NCBI RefSeq assembly: GCF_900105395.1
Contig: NZ_LT629775.1
Span: 1,674,001-1,738,000 of the forward strand
Source: Streptomyces sp. TLI_053
GTDB taxonomy: Bacteria > Actinomycetota > Actinomycetes > Streptomycetales > Streptomycetaceae
DNA: 64,000 nucleotides
Direction of reading: 5' to 3'
Shown: in pieces, positions 8,126 to 17,283 of the stretch
Position numbering within the stretch: the first letter of the stretch is position 1
Layout of the letters: every line of letters starts with the position of its first letter
The notes under the pieces: generated by a model
The model's database searches: none
The model's input: the letters and a program-made list of their open reading frames with translations, nothing else
Told to the model about the DNA's origin: nothing
Translations under genes and position numbers: made by a program

Positions 8126-8698
8126 CCAATACCCATCAAACGGTCGCGGGTGAGCACGATCCCGGCGATGGTCATCGAGAGGCAGGAGAAGAAGGCGGAG
8201 CCGAGGACCACCACCACGACGACTCCGAGCAGCCGCAGCGGGTTCCAGGTCATCGCCACCCCGAGCACCGCCGCGAGCAGCACGACCACGACGGCCTGCA
8301 GGACCGCCTTGACCCCGGCGGCGAAGGCCTTGCCGGTGACCAGTGCGGCTCTCGGGGTCGGTGTGACCAGCAGTTTGGTGAGCACCCCGGAGTCCCGCTC
8401 CCAGATGATCATGATGCCGTAGAAGATCGCCACGAACATCGCGGACTGCGCGATGATCCCGGGGGCCAGGAAGTCCAGGTATGGGATGCCGCCGGTGGGG
8501 ATCGCCTTCAGCCGGGTGAAGGTCTCGCCGAAGATCAGCAGCCAGAGCGCGGGCTGGATCGCCCGGGTGTAGACCTCGGTCCGGTCGTGGCGCAGCTTCT
8601 GGAGCTCGACCACGCACATCGCGGCGACCCGGGCGGGCACCTGGCGCCAGCCCGTCCGGGGCGGCGGGGGCACCAGCAGCAGGCCCAGGTCGGGTGCG

Positions 8699-9555
<857 letters not shown>

Positions 9556-9559
<4 letters not shown>

Positions 9560-10071
9560 GGTCCGGTCCTCCCTCCGGCGGCGGGGGCCGCCGTACCCGC
9601 TCCGCCCGCGCGCCCGCGCAGGCCCGTCGCCACTCCGCGCAGCGCGGGCAGCGCGGCGGCCAGCGCCGCCCGGTCGCCGGCCGGCAGCCCCGCCACCACC
9701 TCGCCGACCAGCGCGTCCCGCCGCGCCCGCCAGGCCGCCAGCCGCTCCTCCGCCTCGCCGGTGGCATACAGCAGGGCCGCCCGGCGGTCGGCCGGGTCCA
9801 CCTCGCGGCGCAGCAGGCCGAGCACGACCAGCTGGTTCACCAGGGTGGAGACCGAGTTGGCGGCCAGGCAGAGCTCGGCGGCGGCGTCGGAGACCCGCAG
9901 ACCGGGGAAGTCCGCCACCAGCCGGAGCAGTTCGACCTGGGCGCCGCGCAGCCGGGGCTCGGTCAGGCCCTCGCGCAGCCGGCGCCGCACCAGGCGCTGG
10001 ATCCCGACGAGAAGGGTGGAGAACTCCTCGCCCAGCGCCGGGTCCGGCGGGCCCGGGACGGTCGCACTCAT
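9556..10071 (-). CDS. MarR-family regulator of the efflux operon
   Basis: A 171-residue winged-helix regulator starting at ATG 10071, just after GGAGG. The HTH region reads LRVSDAAAELCLAANSVSTLVNQL, followed by a wing with REVDPADRRAALLYAT, the MarR signature. It is first in the operon and overlaps the ATPase start by four bases. A perfect 8-bp-arm palindrome at 10084-10100, 13 bases upstream, fits autoregulation. The ligand is probably a toxic compound exported by the neighbouring transporter. Confidence 0.88.
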
Positions 10072-10083
10072 ACCTCCGATTTT

Positions 10084-10100
10084 AGCTCTCAGTGAGAGCT
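10084..10100. promoter_or_regulatory. MarR operator candidate
   Basis: AGCTCTCA-G-TGAGAGCT is a perfect 17-bp palindrome centred 21 bases upstream of the MarR start codon, in the AT-richer promoter stretch. MarR proteins usually bind such 16-20 bp dyads in their own promoters. Confidence 0.7.
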
Positions 10101-10139
10101 GTCTGTCGAGAGGGCGTCGTGCCGGTTCCGCCTTCCCCG

Positions 10140-10493
10140 CTACAGCACGACGATCAGCACGCCGGTGGGCACCAGGGTGAGCAGCGCGCTGGTCGTCCAG
10201 TACGCCCCGGCGCGGCCCGGGTCCGCGTACCGGTGCCGACGGCGGCGGCGCAGGAGGTGGTTGGCCGGCCACCAGACGGCCGCGAAGACCGCCAGCACCG
10301 GCACCGCGAGCATGAGCCACGGCAGCACGCCGTCGTTCTCCGTCGGCTCGCGCCGGGTCCAACCGAGTTCGGCGAGCGGCCAGTTGACCGCGAAGTACCA
10401 GAGCAGCCAGACCGGCACCACCGCCGGCAGGCCGAGCAGCAGGTTCACCGCGACGGCGGCGGTCGGGTACGTTCGCATCCGATCAGTATCCAC
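10140..10493 (-). CDS. Small membrane protein, unknown
   Basis: A 117-residue protein (GTG at 10493; ATG at 10478 is an equally good start) with three predicted membrane helices: AAVAVNLLLGLPAVVPVWLLWYF, LPWLMLAVPVLAVFAAVWW and ALLTLVPTGVLIVVL. A short RRRRRH basic stretch separates helices two and three. It lies upstream of the MarR gene in the same direction but 68 bases away with the MarR operator between, so it is probably a separate unit. No family recognised. Confidence 0.55.
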   Translation of the reverse strand: MDTDRMRTYPTAAVAVNLLLGLPAVVPVWLLWYFAVNWPLAELGWTRREPTENDGVLPWLMLAVPVLAVFAAVWWPANHLLRRRRRHRYADPGRAGAYWTTSALLTLVPTGVLIVVL

Positions 10494-10572
10494 GGGCCCC
10501 CGCCGGGTCCGGGCGGGCGGCCCGGGCCGGACCGGACGGGGTCGGCCCGATCCGGCCCGGGTCCGGGCGGGG

Positions 10573-12108
10573 TCAGCCCAGGCCGGGCGGACGGCGGTCG
10601 GCCCACGGACGGGCCAGCTCCAGCGTGCGGGCCACCTGCAGCAGCAGGTCCTCCCGCCACGGCGCGGCGACGAGCTGGACCCCGACCGGCAGGCCGGTCG
10701 CCCCGTCGTGGTGCACGGGCAGCGACACGGCCGGCTGGCCGGTCACGTTGAACAGGGAGGTGAACACCCCCATCGGATAGCTGTTCCGCAGCGCCGCCAG
10801 CGGATCCTCGGCGGTGCCGGCCCGCCAGGCGCCGATGCGCGGCGGCAGGCAGGCCATGGTGGGCGTCACCAGCAGGTCGAACCCGGCGACGAAGCCCTCG
10901 ACGATGCGCCGGGACATCCGCTGGGCCCGCCGTACCCCCTCCGCGTAGGCCCACGAGTCGATCGCGTGCGCCGCGTCGCGCAGCGCCCGGTTGTGCGGCT
11001 CGATCCGCTCCGGATCGGCCAGCGGCACCCCGGCGGCGCCGAGGTTCCACATCGCGCTGAACTCCGTGACGAGTTCCTCGGTCGGCGGCAGCGGGAGCGG
11101 GGTGTCGACGATGCGGTGGCCCGCCGCTTCGAGCATGCGCAGGACGGTGTCCACGGCCGCCGCGCAGGCCGGGTCCACGGCGATCCCGGCCACCGGCGGG
11201 TCCACCAGGACGCCGATCCTCAGCCCGGCCGGCGGGTCCGCCCACATCGCGTCGGCGAAGGAGCGGTCCGGGGCCGGGGGCGACCACCAGGCGGCCGGAT
11301 CGTGGCGGTCGAGCACGTCGAGCACCGCGGCGGTGTCCGCCACCGTGCGGGTGACCACGCCACCGATGCCGAGCCCCTCGACGACGACGGCCCCGTTGGT
11401 CACCCGGCCCCGGGTGGGCTTGAGGCCGACCAGGCCGGTGCAGGAGGCGGGGATGCGGATCGAGCCGCCGCCGTCCTCGGCGTGGGCGAGGGGCGCCATC
11501 CCGGCGGCGACGGCGACGCCCGCGCCGCTCGACGAGCCGCCCGGCGTCCGGTCCCGGTCCCACGGGTTGCGGGTGGTGCCGAGCGCCTCGTTCTCGGTGA
11601 ACGGCAGACTGCCGAACTCCGACGTGGTGGTCTTGCCGAGCAGGACGAACCCCGCGGCGAGGAACCTCCGGACCAGCGGCGCCGAGTCCTCGGCCGGCCC
11701 CCGGCCGGAGCCCGCGGACCCGTAGGTGGTGGGCCAGCCCGCCACGTCCAGCAGGTCCTTGATCGGCAGCGGTACGCCGTGGAACGGCGGGAGCGCGTCG
11801 GTGGAACCGGCCCGGACCACCGCGTCGGCGGCGGCGGAGGCGGCGGCGCGGACGGCGTCGTCGTCCCGGAAGCAGAAGGCGTTCAGCGCGGGGTCGAGGG
11901 CGTCGATGCGGGCGAGGCAGTCCTCGACGATCTCGACCGGGCTCACCTCCTTGCGTCGGACGGCGGCGGCGAGTTCGACGGCGGAGCCGTAGGCGGTGGC
12001 GGGAGTGGAACCGTGGGCGACGCCGGGGGTGGAACCGTGGGCGACGCCGGGGCCGGTGGCGGAGGCGCCGACCGGGGCGGTGCCGGGAGCTTCGATCGAT
12101 GGGTTCAT
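10573..12108 (-). CDS. Amidase-signature hydrolase
   Basis: A 511-residue amidase of the GatA/amidase-signature family. The catalytic Lys is in VPLPIKDLLDVAG, the Gly/Ser motif is TPGGSSSGAGVAVAAG with the cis-Ser and nucleophile region [22 protein letters not shown]. The length is normal. The first ~35 residues are low-complexity with a repeated GVAHGSTP unit, an odd addition for a cytosolic enzyme. It is divergent from an AraC-type regulator gene, which may control it. The substrate (aryl/alkyl amide, nitrile-derived amide or Glu-tRNA) cannot be told; no GatB/GatC neighbours, so an aminoacyl-tRNA role is unlikely. Confidence 0.85.
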   Translation of the reverse strand: MNPSIEAPGTAPVGASATGPGVAHGSTPGVAHGSTPATAYGSAVELAAAVRRKEVSPVEIVEDCLARIDALDPALNAFCFRDDDAVRAAASAAADAVVRAGSTDALPPFHGVPLPIKDLLDVAGWPTTYGSAGSGRGPAEDSAPLVRRFLAAGFVLLGKTTTSEFGSLPFTENEALGTTRNPWDRDRTPGGSSSGAGVAVAAGMAPLAHAEDGGGSIRIPASCTGLVGLKPTRGRVTNGAVVVEGLGIGGVVTRTVADTAAVLDVLDRHDPAAWWSPPAPDRSFADAMWADPPAGLRIGVLVDPPVAGIAVDPACAAAVDTVLRMLEAAGHRIVDTPLPLPPTEELVTEFSAMWNLGAAGVPLADPERIEPHNRALRDAAHAIDSWAYAEGVRRAQRMSRRIVEGFVAGFDLLVTPTMACLPPRIGAWRAGTAEDPLAALRNSYPMGVFTSLFNVTGQPAVSLPVHHDGATGLPVGVQLVAAPWREDLLLQVARTLELARPWADRRPPGLG

Positions 12109-12207
12109 CGTGAACCGTCCTCTCTGAACGGGGCGGTGGGCCGGTCGCCCCAGCGTCGCCCCGTCCGCGGCACCGTGTATTGGACGAATGTCGCGTAGCC
12201 TGGCGGC

Positions 12208-13056
12208 ATGCGCCCCGTCGATCCGGCCCGCGCCCCCGCACCGGTGTGGGAGATCGCAACTCCCCCGCGCCCCTGCCGCATCCCGGGTGTCGGCATGGCC
12301 GGCTTCCGCACCTCCGCCCCCGTCGACCTCGACGTGGTGCCGTACCCGGCCGTGACGCTCGCCCTCGACCTCGGCGACCCGCCGCTCGCCGTCGACGACG
12401 CGACCGGCCGCCGGACGCACGGCAGCGTCGTGGTCGGGCTCGGGCCCGGTGGCGTACGCGGCCACGGCAGTGCCGTCACCTGCCTGCAGCTCCGGCTCGC
12501 CCCGCCGGTCGCGCACCGGATCCTCGGCGCCTCCTCGGAGTTGGGCGGCACGGTGGTCGGGCTCGACCAGCTGTGGGGCCGCGACGGTGAGCGGACCGAG
12601 GAGCGCCTGCGCGCCACCCCGTCCTGGGACGAGCGCTTCGCGATCGCCGAGGCGGCACTCGTCCGCCGGTTCGCGGACGGCCGGCCGGTGGATCCCGAAG
12701 TCGCCTTCGCCTGGGACCGGTTGGTCGCCCAGCGGGGCGCGGTGCGGATCGAGCTGATCGCCGCCGAGACCGGCTGGAGCCGCAAACGGCTGTGGTCCCG
12801 CTTCCACGCCCAGACCGGCCTCGGCCCCAAGCACGCGGCCCGGCTCGTCCGCTTCGACGACGCCGCCCACCGCCTCGCCGCGGGCCACAGCGCCGCCCGG
12901 GTGGCGGCCGACACCGGCTACACCGACCAGTCCCACCTCCACCGCGACATCAGGACCTTCACCGGCACCACCCCCAGCACCCTCGCCAACGCCCCCTGGC
13001 TCAGCGTCGACCCGACCGCGTGGCCCGCCACCCGGCCCGACGGCGGTCACGCCTGA
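12208..13056 (+). CDS. AraC-family transcriptional regulator
   Basis: A 282-residue regulator with a C-terminal AraC/XylS double helix-turn-helix (about residues 175-265): VRIELIAAETGWSRKRLWSRF, then ARVAADTGYTDQSHLHRDI and FTGTTPSTL. The N-terminal half is a DUF6597-like cupin-type sensing region (residues 10-110), a common pattern in actinomycete AraC proteins. It is transcribed away from the amidase gene across a 99-base spacer that should hold both promoters; a TAGCCT -10-like hexamer lies just before the start. Control of the amidase is inferred from this arrangement. Confidence 0.85.
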   Translation: MRPVDPARAPAPVWEIATPPRPCRIPGVGMAGFRTSAPVDLDVVPYPAVTLALDLGDPPLAVDDATGRRTHGSVVVGLGPGGVRGHGSAVTCLQLRLAPPVAHRILGASSELGGTVVGLDQLWGRDGERTEERLRATPSWDERFAIAEAALVRRFADGRPVDPEVAFAWDRLVAQRGAVRIELIAAETGWSRKRLWSRFHAQTGLGPKHAARLVRFDDAAHRLAAGHSAARVAADTGYTDQSHLHRDIRTFTGTTPSTLANAPWLSVDPTAWPATRPDGGHA

Positions 13057-13139
13057 ACCGAAGGATTCCGCCTCCCCGCCTCCCGGCCGCGTGCCACCCT
13101 GGGACTCCTGGCAGTCACCGGGCCCTTGGGGGAGGAAGC

Positions 13140-13715
13140 GTGACGTTCTGGGACCAACTGCCCACTCTGGCGGGCGTCGTCGTCGGTTCGGTGGGCTCGT
13201 ACGCGGCGGCAAGCCTCACAGAACGCAGCCGCTGGCGGCGCGGCCGCGCCGAACGTTGGGACGACCGGCGCTTCCAGATCTACGCGAGCTACGGCAAGCT
13301 GCTCAAGGCCCAGATCCGGATCGCCCAAAGACTCGGTGCCGCCCGCAACTTCGACGGCGTGGTGGACCCTTTGGGGATCGACGAAGGCTTGGCCGACCTC
13401 GCCCGCGCGGAGTCCGAGCGGGCCGCCGAGTGGGAGTCGATGTTGCTGGTCGGTGACGCCGCGACGGTCGGAGCGGCGCGGTCGTGGCACGAGGAGTGCT
13501 GGAACCTGGAGCTGTACGCGCGCGGGCTGCGGTCCGACGCCGCCGGCTGGGTGCGGGCGGAGGAGCGGCTGAGCCACGCCCGCGACAGGTTCTACCTCTG
13601 CGCCCGGAAGGACCTGGGGATCGCCGGTCCGCCGCCGCCGTCCGGCAACTGGCCCCGGGCCTGGCAGCACGCCGAGCCCGACTCGGCGGCCGGCCCCGGC
13701 ACGTCACCGCCCTGA
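13140..13715 (+). CDS. Membrane-anchored protein of unknown function
   Basis: A 191-residue protein starting at GTG 13140 behind a strong GGGGGAGG. A single N-terminal hydrophobic segment (LPTLAGVVVGSVGSYAAASL, residues 6-25) is followed by a basic stop-transfer region (ERSRWRRGRAER) and a long helical cytosolic part rich in Arg, Glu and Ala. The pattern of a short anchor plus helical bundle is frequent in Streptomyces hypothetical proteins. No domain recognised. It is 84 bases downstream of the AraC gene on the same strand. Confidence 0.6.
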   Translation: MTFWDQLPTLAGVVVGSVGSYAAASLTERSRWRRGRAERWDDRRFQIYASYGKLLKAQIRIAQRLGAARNFDGVVDPLGIDEGLADLARAESERAAEWESMLLVGDAATVGAARSWHEECWNLELYARGLRSDAAGWVRAEERLSHARDRFYLCARKDLGIAGPPPPSGNWPRAWQHAEPDSAAGPGTSPP

Positions 13716-13774
13716 CCCGCGACGGCCGTGCACGGCTGTTCCGGAGCGGCCGGGCCGTGGCGTACCGTGACCGC

Positions 13775-15382
13775 ATGGCTACCAACGCGTCCTCGCGGTA
13801 CGACGCCGTGATCGTCGGCGGTGGGCACAACGGGCTGGTCGCCGCCGCGTACCTCGCGCGGGGCGGACACCGGGTGCTGGTAGTCGAACGGCTGGCCCGG
13901 ACGGGCGGGGCGGCGGTGTCCGCGGCGGCCTTCCCGGGGGTCGACGCCAGACTGTCGCGCTACTCCTACCTGGTCAGCCTGCTGCCGGCGAAGGTGGTGC
14001 GGGAGCTCGGGCTGCGGCTGGAGCTGCGCCGGCGCCGGATCTCGTCCTACACCCCGGCCGTCCGGGACGGGAAGCCCACCGGTCTGCTGGTGGACGCGGG
14101 CGACCCCGGCCGGACCGGGGAGTCGTTCCGGGCACTGACCGGGTCCGACCGCGAGTGGCAGGCCTGGCGGGAGTTCTACGGCACCACCGGCCGGGTCGCC
14201 GAGCGGGTGTTCCCGACCCTCACCGAGCCGCTGCCGTCCCGGACCGAGCTGCGCCGGCGGATCGGGGACGATGCCACCTGGACGGCCCTGTTCGAACGAC
14301 CGCTGGGCGAGACGGTCGAGCGGACCTTCGCGGACGACCTGGTGCGCGGTGTGGTCCTGACGGACGCGCTGATCGGCACCTTCACCCATGCCCACGACCC
14401 CGAACTGCGACAGAACCGCTGCTTCCTCTACCACGTGATCGGCAACGGCACCGGCGACTGGGACGTCCCGGTCGGCGGCATGGGCGCGGTGACGGACGCG
14501 CTGGCCGGGGCGGCGCTGGCGGCCGGCGCGGAGATCAGGACCGGGCACGAGGTCACCGCGATCGCGGGCGACGGCCGCGGCGACGCCGAGGTGTCGTACC
14601 GGCACGCCGACGGCGAGGGGACAGTGGCCGCGCGCCGGGTGCTGGTGAACGCCGCGCCCACGACGCTGGCACGGCTGCTGGGCACCGCACCGGAGCCCGC
14701 GCCGGAGGGCGCCCAGCTGAAGGTCAACATGGTGCTGCGCCGGCTGCCGCGACTGCGCGACCCCGGCGCGGACCCGCGCGACGCCTTCGCCGGGACCTTC
14801 CACATCGCGGAGGGCTACCGGCAGTTGGAGACGGCGTACGCGGAGGCGGCGGCCGGGCGGATGCCCTCGGCGCCGCCGTCGGAGATCTACTGCCACACCC
14901 TGACCGATCCGTCGATCCTCGGGCCGGAGGCCGTCCGGCAGGGGCTGCAGACACTGACCCTGTTCGGTCTGCACATGCCGGCCCGGCTGTTCGACGACCC
15001 GGCCGCCAAGGAACGCGCCCTGGCCGCGAGCCTGGCGCAGCTGGACGCGGTGCTGGCCGAGCCGATCGCCGACTGCCTGGCCGTGGACGCCGACGGCCGG
15101 CCCTGCGTCGAGGCGCGGACGCCGCCGGAGCTGGAGCGGGAACTCGGCCTGCCGGGCGGCCACATCTTCCACCGCGACCTGGCCTTCCCGTTCACCACCG
15201 AGGAGCCCGGTCCGGGCGGCGGGGAGGGCTCCGGCACGGCCGCCGCGCGCTGGGGCGTGGCGACGGCCCGTCCGGACGTACTGCTGTGCGGGGCGGGGGC
15301 CGTCCGGGGCGGCGGCGTCAGCGGCGTCCCGGGGCACAACGCGGCGCGGGCCGCCCTGGAGGACCTCGCCCGCGGCCGCTGA
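13775..15382 (+). CDS. FAD-dependent oxidoreductase, phytoene-desaturase/PYROXD2-like
   Basis: A 535-residue flavoprotein. The Rossmann FAD-binding motif is at the N-terminus (DAVIVGGGHNGLVAAAYLARGG) followed by VVERLARTGGAAVS, as in the CrtI-like NAD(P)/FAD oxidoreductases. A C-terminal FAD contact (DVLLCGAGAVRGGGVSGVPGHNAA) closes the fold. This closely matches the PYROXD2-type branch, not carotenoid desaturases proper; no crt genes are nearby. The upstream gene ends 59 bases before it. A 3' spacer with 20-bp repeats and a strong hairpin separates it from the convergent repeat protein. Substrate unknown. Confidence 0.85.
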   Translation: MATNASSRYDAVIVGGGHNGLVAAAYLARGGHRVLVVERLARTGGAAVSAAAFPGVDARLSRYSYLVSLLPAKVVRELGLRLELRRRRISSYTPAVRDGKPTGLLVDAGDPGRTGESFRALTGSDREWQAWREFYGTTGRVAERVFPTLTEPLPSRTELRRRIGDDATWTALFERPLGETVERTFADDLVRGVVLTDALIGTFTHAHDPELRQNRCFLYHVIGNGTGDWDVPVGGMGAVTDALAGAALAAGAEIRTGHEVTAIAGDGRGDAEVSYRHADGEGTVAARRVLVNAAPTTLARLLGTAPEPAPEGAQLKVNMVLRRLPRLRDPGADPRDAFAGTFHIAEGYRQLETAYAEAAAGRMPSAPPSEIYCHTLTDPSILGPEAVRQGLQTLTLFGLHMPARLFDDPAAKERALAASLAQLDAVLAEPIADCLAVDADGRPCVEARTPPELERELGLPGGHIFHRDLAFPFTTEEPGPGGGEGSGTAAARWGVATARPDVLLCGAGAVRGGGVSGVPGHNAARAALEDLARGR

Positions 15383-15400
15383 GGCCGGGAGGCGCCACCG

Positions 15401-15477
15401 AGACCAGGAGGAACGACTCGAGGCCGGGCGGGACGGCTCGAGGCCAGCAGGGACGGCTCGAGGGCGGGAGGGGCGGC
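15401..15477. repeat. Tandem 20-bp repeats, about 3.8 copies
   Basis: Units begin at 15401, 15421, 15441 and 15461, with consensus AGGCC(A/G)GC(A/G)GGGACGGCTCG. They lie in the spacer between convergent genes and run into a terminator hairpin. Possible slippage product. Confidence 0.75.
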
Positions 15478-15494
15478 GCCGGTCGGCGCCGCCC
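15471..15494. terminator. Bidirectional terminator hairpin
   Basis: GGGCGGCGCC (15471-15480) and GGCGCCGCCC (15485-15494) form a perfect 10-bp stem with a GGTC loop between the convergent oxidoreductase and repeat-protein genes. Confidence 0.7.
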
Positions 15495-15509
15495 CCGGGA
15501 AGACGTGCC

Positions 15510-16223
15510 TCAGGCGCGGGCGAGCACCCAGGCGCCGAGGCCGTTGCAGCCCCCGGCCTGGTAGGTGGTGGAGCGGAAGCCCGCCGGGACGGGCGAGCCG
15601 GGACAGGTCAACAGGCCGACCCGGGCGATGTTGTGGAGCCACGCACCGGCGCCGTCACAGCCGGTCCGCTGGTGCCCGGTGATGACGTACCCGGTGACGA
15701 CCGGGGAGCCCGAGCAGGTCCAGATGCCGTCGTGCGGAAGGTTGTGCTGCCACGACCCGATGCCGCCGCAGCCGGCGCGCAGGTGGTTACTGATGACGTA
15801 GCCGGGCACGACCGGGGAGCCGGAGCAGGTCCAGATGCCGTCCTTGACCAGGCTGTGGCGCCACGCGCCGATGCCGCGGCAGCCGGGCTTGCTGTGATCG
15901 GTGATCACGTACCCGGCCACCACCGGGGAGCCGGAGCAGGTCCACATACCGTCCTTGACCGGCTGCTGGTACCACGAGCCCCAGCCGCCGCAGCCCTTCG
16001 GGTCGTAGTCGGTGTTGACGTTCCCGGGGTCGACCGGGTCGCCGCCGCAAGCCCAGTGGGCCGACGCGGCCGCACCGACGGGCTTGGCCTCGGCCACGGT
16101 CGCGCCGGCCACCGTGCCGCCGAGCACGACGGCCGCGACCAGCGCGAAGGCCGCCGCGACGGCACCGGTGCCACGGCCGACGGCCAGGGCCGCCACCCGC
16201 TTCCATATCTGACGATCACTCAT
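15510..16223 (-). CDS. Secreted protein of five ~37-residue two-cysteine repeats
   Basis: A 237-residue protein starting MSDRQIWKR. A long signal peptide (hydrophobic AAAFALVAAVVLGGTVAGATV) precedes the mature part. The mature protein is five tandem ~37-residue units with pattern W-T-C-x-G-S-P-V-V-x-G-Y-V-I-x-x-H-x-x-x-G-C-x-G-x-G-x-W, three of them closely alike at DNA level (111-bp units at about 15,630-15,960) and the first and last diverged. Each unit has two Cys, suggesting one disulfide per unit. It resembles no enzyme I know; a carbohydrate-binding, structural or lectin-like surface role is possible. It lies divergent from TetR gene 16457, with a 233-base spacer. Confidence 0.7.
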   Translation of the reverse strand: MSDRQIWKRVAALAVGRGTGAVAAAFALVAAVVLGGTVAGATVAEAKPVGAAASAHWACGGDPVDPGNVNTDYDPKGCGGWGSWYQQPVKDGMWTCSGSPVVAGYVITDHSKPGCRGIGAWRHSLVKDGIWTCSGSPVVPGYVISNHLRAGCGGIGSWQHNLPHDGIWTCSGSPVVTGYVITGHQRTGCDGAGAWLHNIARVGLLTCPGSPVPAGFRSTTYQAGGCNGLGAWVLARA

Positions 16224-16456
16224 GTTCGATCCAATCCGGTCGGGTCGAGGAACGAAGGGGAGATCCCGGCACCGCCGGGGTCTCCGGCGGGGGATGGCAG
16301 CCACCCTAGGGTGATCATGGAGTGATGACAGAGTGGGGGAGGCAAGAAGTCCTTCACACGAACTACATTGTCCGAAACCTGTCACTTCGACCCGTCTGAC
16401 GGGGCTTTCAGCAGCTGGGCACACCGCCGCACGGCACCCCGGTAAGGTGGTGGATC

Positions 16457-17035
16457 GTGGCCAGTCGTAAAACGTCGATCATGGAAGCAGCCGCGCGGGT
16501 GATCGCGCGGCGCGGGGTGCGCGGACTGCGGGTGGAGGAGCTCGCGGCCGAGGCGGGCGTGTCCACCGCGCTGATCTACTACCACTTCAAGGACCGCACC
16601 GGGATCCTCCGGCAGACCCTGGAGTTCATCAACGACCGGGCCGAGCGGTACACGACCGAGCGCGATCCGGACGCCCCGCCGCCGACCGCGCGCGAGGAGC
16701 TGGAGCAGACGCTGCTGCTGGAGCTCCAGGACAGCGTCGAGGTGCGGGAGAACAGCACCGCCTGGGGCGAGCTGCGGGCGAGCGCGGTGTTCGACGAGAC
16801 CCTGCGCGAGGACCTGGCGCGGGCCACCCGGATCTGGGTGCAGGAGATCGCCGAGCTGCTCGGCGCGGTACAGCCGATGTCCTCGGCGGTCGCGCTGGCC
16901 GGGGCCGCAGAGCGGCTGACCGCGCTGCTGGAGGGCCTCAGTGTGCGCTGGCTCAGCGGGAGCCTTCCACTGGCGCACGCCCGGACGCTGCTGACCGAGG
17001 CCATCGACACCGAAGTGAGCCGGCTCGGCTCCTGA
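16457..17035 (+). CDS. TetR regulator 1 of the deiminase cluster
   Basis: A 192-residue TetR protein with a GTG start. The HTH is at about residues 7-50 (IMEAAARVIARRGVRGLRV, AEAGVSTALIYYHFKDR). It is a close paralogue of the TetR at 32099: the HTH and long stretches such as WGELRA-AVF and the LSVRWLSGSLP motif are shared. It is followed, on the same strand, by two deiminase genes whose promoter holds a TTGACTGA/TCAGTCA palindrome (17132-17151). The ligand may be agmatine, putrescine or a related amine by context; there is no direct evidence. The C-terminal core matches amine/lipid-responsive TetR proteins only loosely. Confidence 0.88.
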   Translation: MASRKTSIMEAAARVIARRGVRGLRVEELAAEAGVSTALIYYHFKDRTGILRQTLEFINDRAERYTTERDPDAPPPTAREELEQTLLLELQDSVEVRENSTAWGELRASAVFDETLREDLARATRIWVQEIAELLGAVQPMSSAVALAGAAERLTALLEGLSVRWLSGSLPLAHARTLLTEAIDTEVSRLGS

Positions 17036-17131
17036 GCGGAGTCACCAAACCGGGCATCCGCCGACAGAACACCCCGGATCGTCACTCTCCGTGACTATTG
17101 AACCGTCCTGCGTCATGGCTCGCCGAAAAGT

Positions 17132-17151
17132 TTGACTGATTTTTCAGTCAG
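17132..17151 (+). promoter_or_regulatory. Shared operator/-35 element, copy 1
   Basis: TGACTGA-TTTT-TCAGTCA is a perfect dyad, with a flanking T giving TTGACT as a consensus-like -35 for the gene at 17284. With a 17-base spacer the -10 would be GACGCT, weak. The same element occurs at 34804-34823 (upstream of another deiminase) and, with one degraded arm, at 31992-32011. Confidence 0.75.
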
Positions 17152-17283
17152 TGCGACGCTGACACCGCAGGCGGGGTGCAGCCGTCGGCCGTTCCCGTGG
17201 TGCGCCGGTGCGTGGTGGCGCGAAGAGTGGAGCCGATGGCCCGTGCACCCCTCCCGGCACCGTCGCACGATCGGAGAACTCTC

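Noticed and set aside
10573..12108. Amidases at 10573 and 60324 as the missing N-carbamoylputrescine amidase (AguB)
   Set aside because: AguB belongs to the nitrilase family with Glu-Lys-Cys residues; these are amidase-signature enzymes with Ser-Ser-Lys.
13775..15382. Carotenoid desaturase (CrtI) and pigment cluster
   Set aside because: The closest pattern is the PYROXD2-type branch, and no crtB, crtE or other carotenoid genes lie nearby.
15401..15477. Possible CRISPR array (20-bp repeats), also at 19724 and 45181
   Set aside because: Repeats are directly tandem without unique spacers and no cas genes are present.
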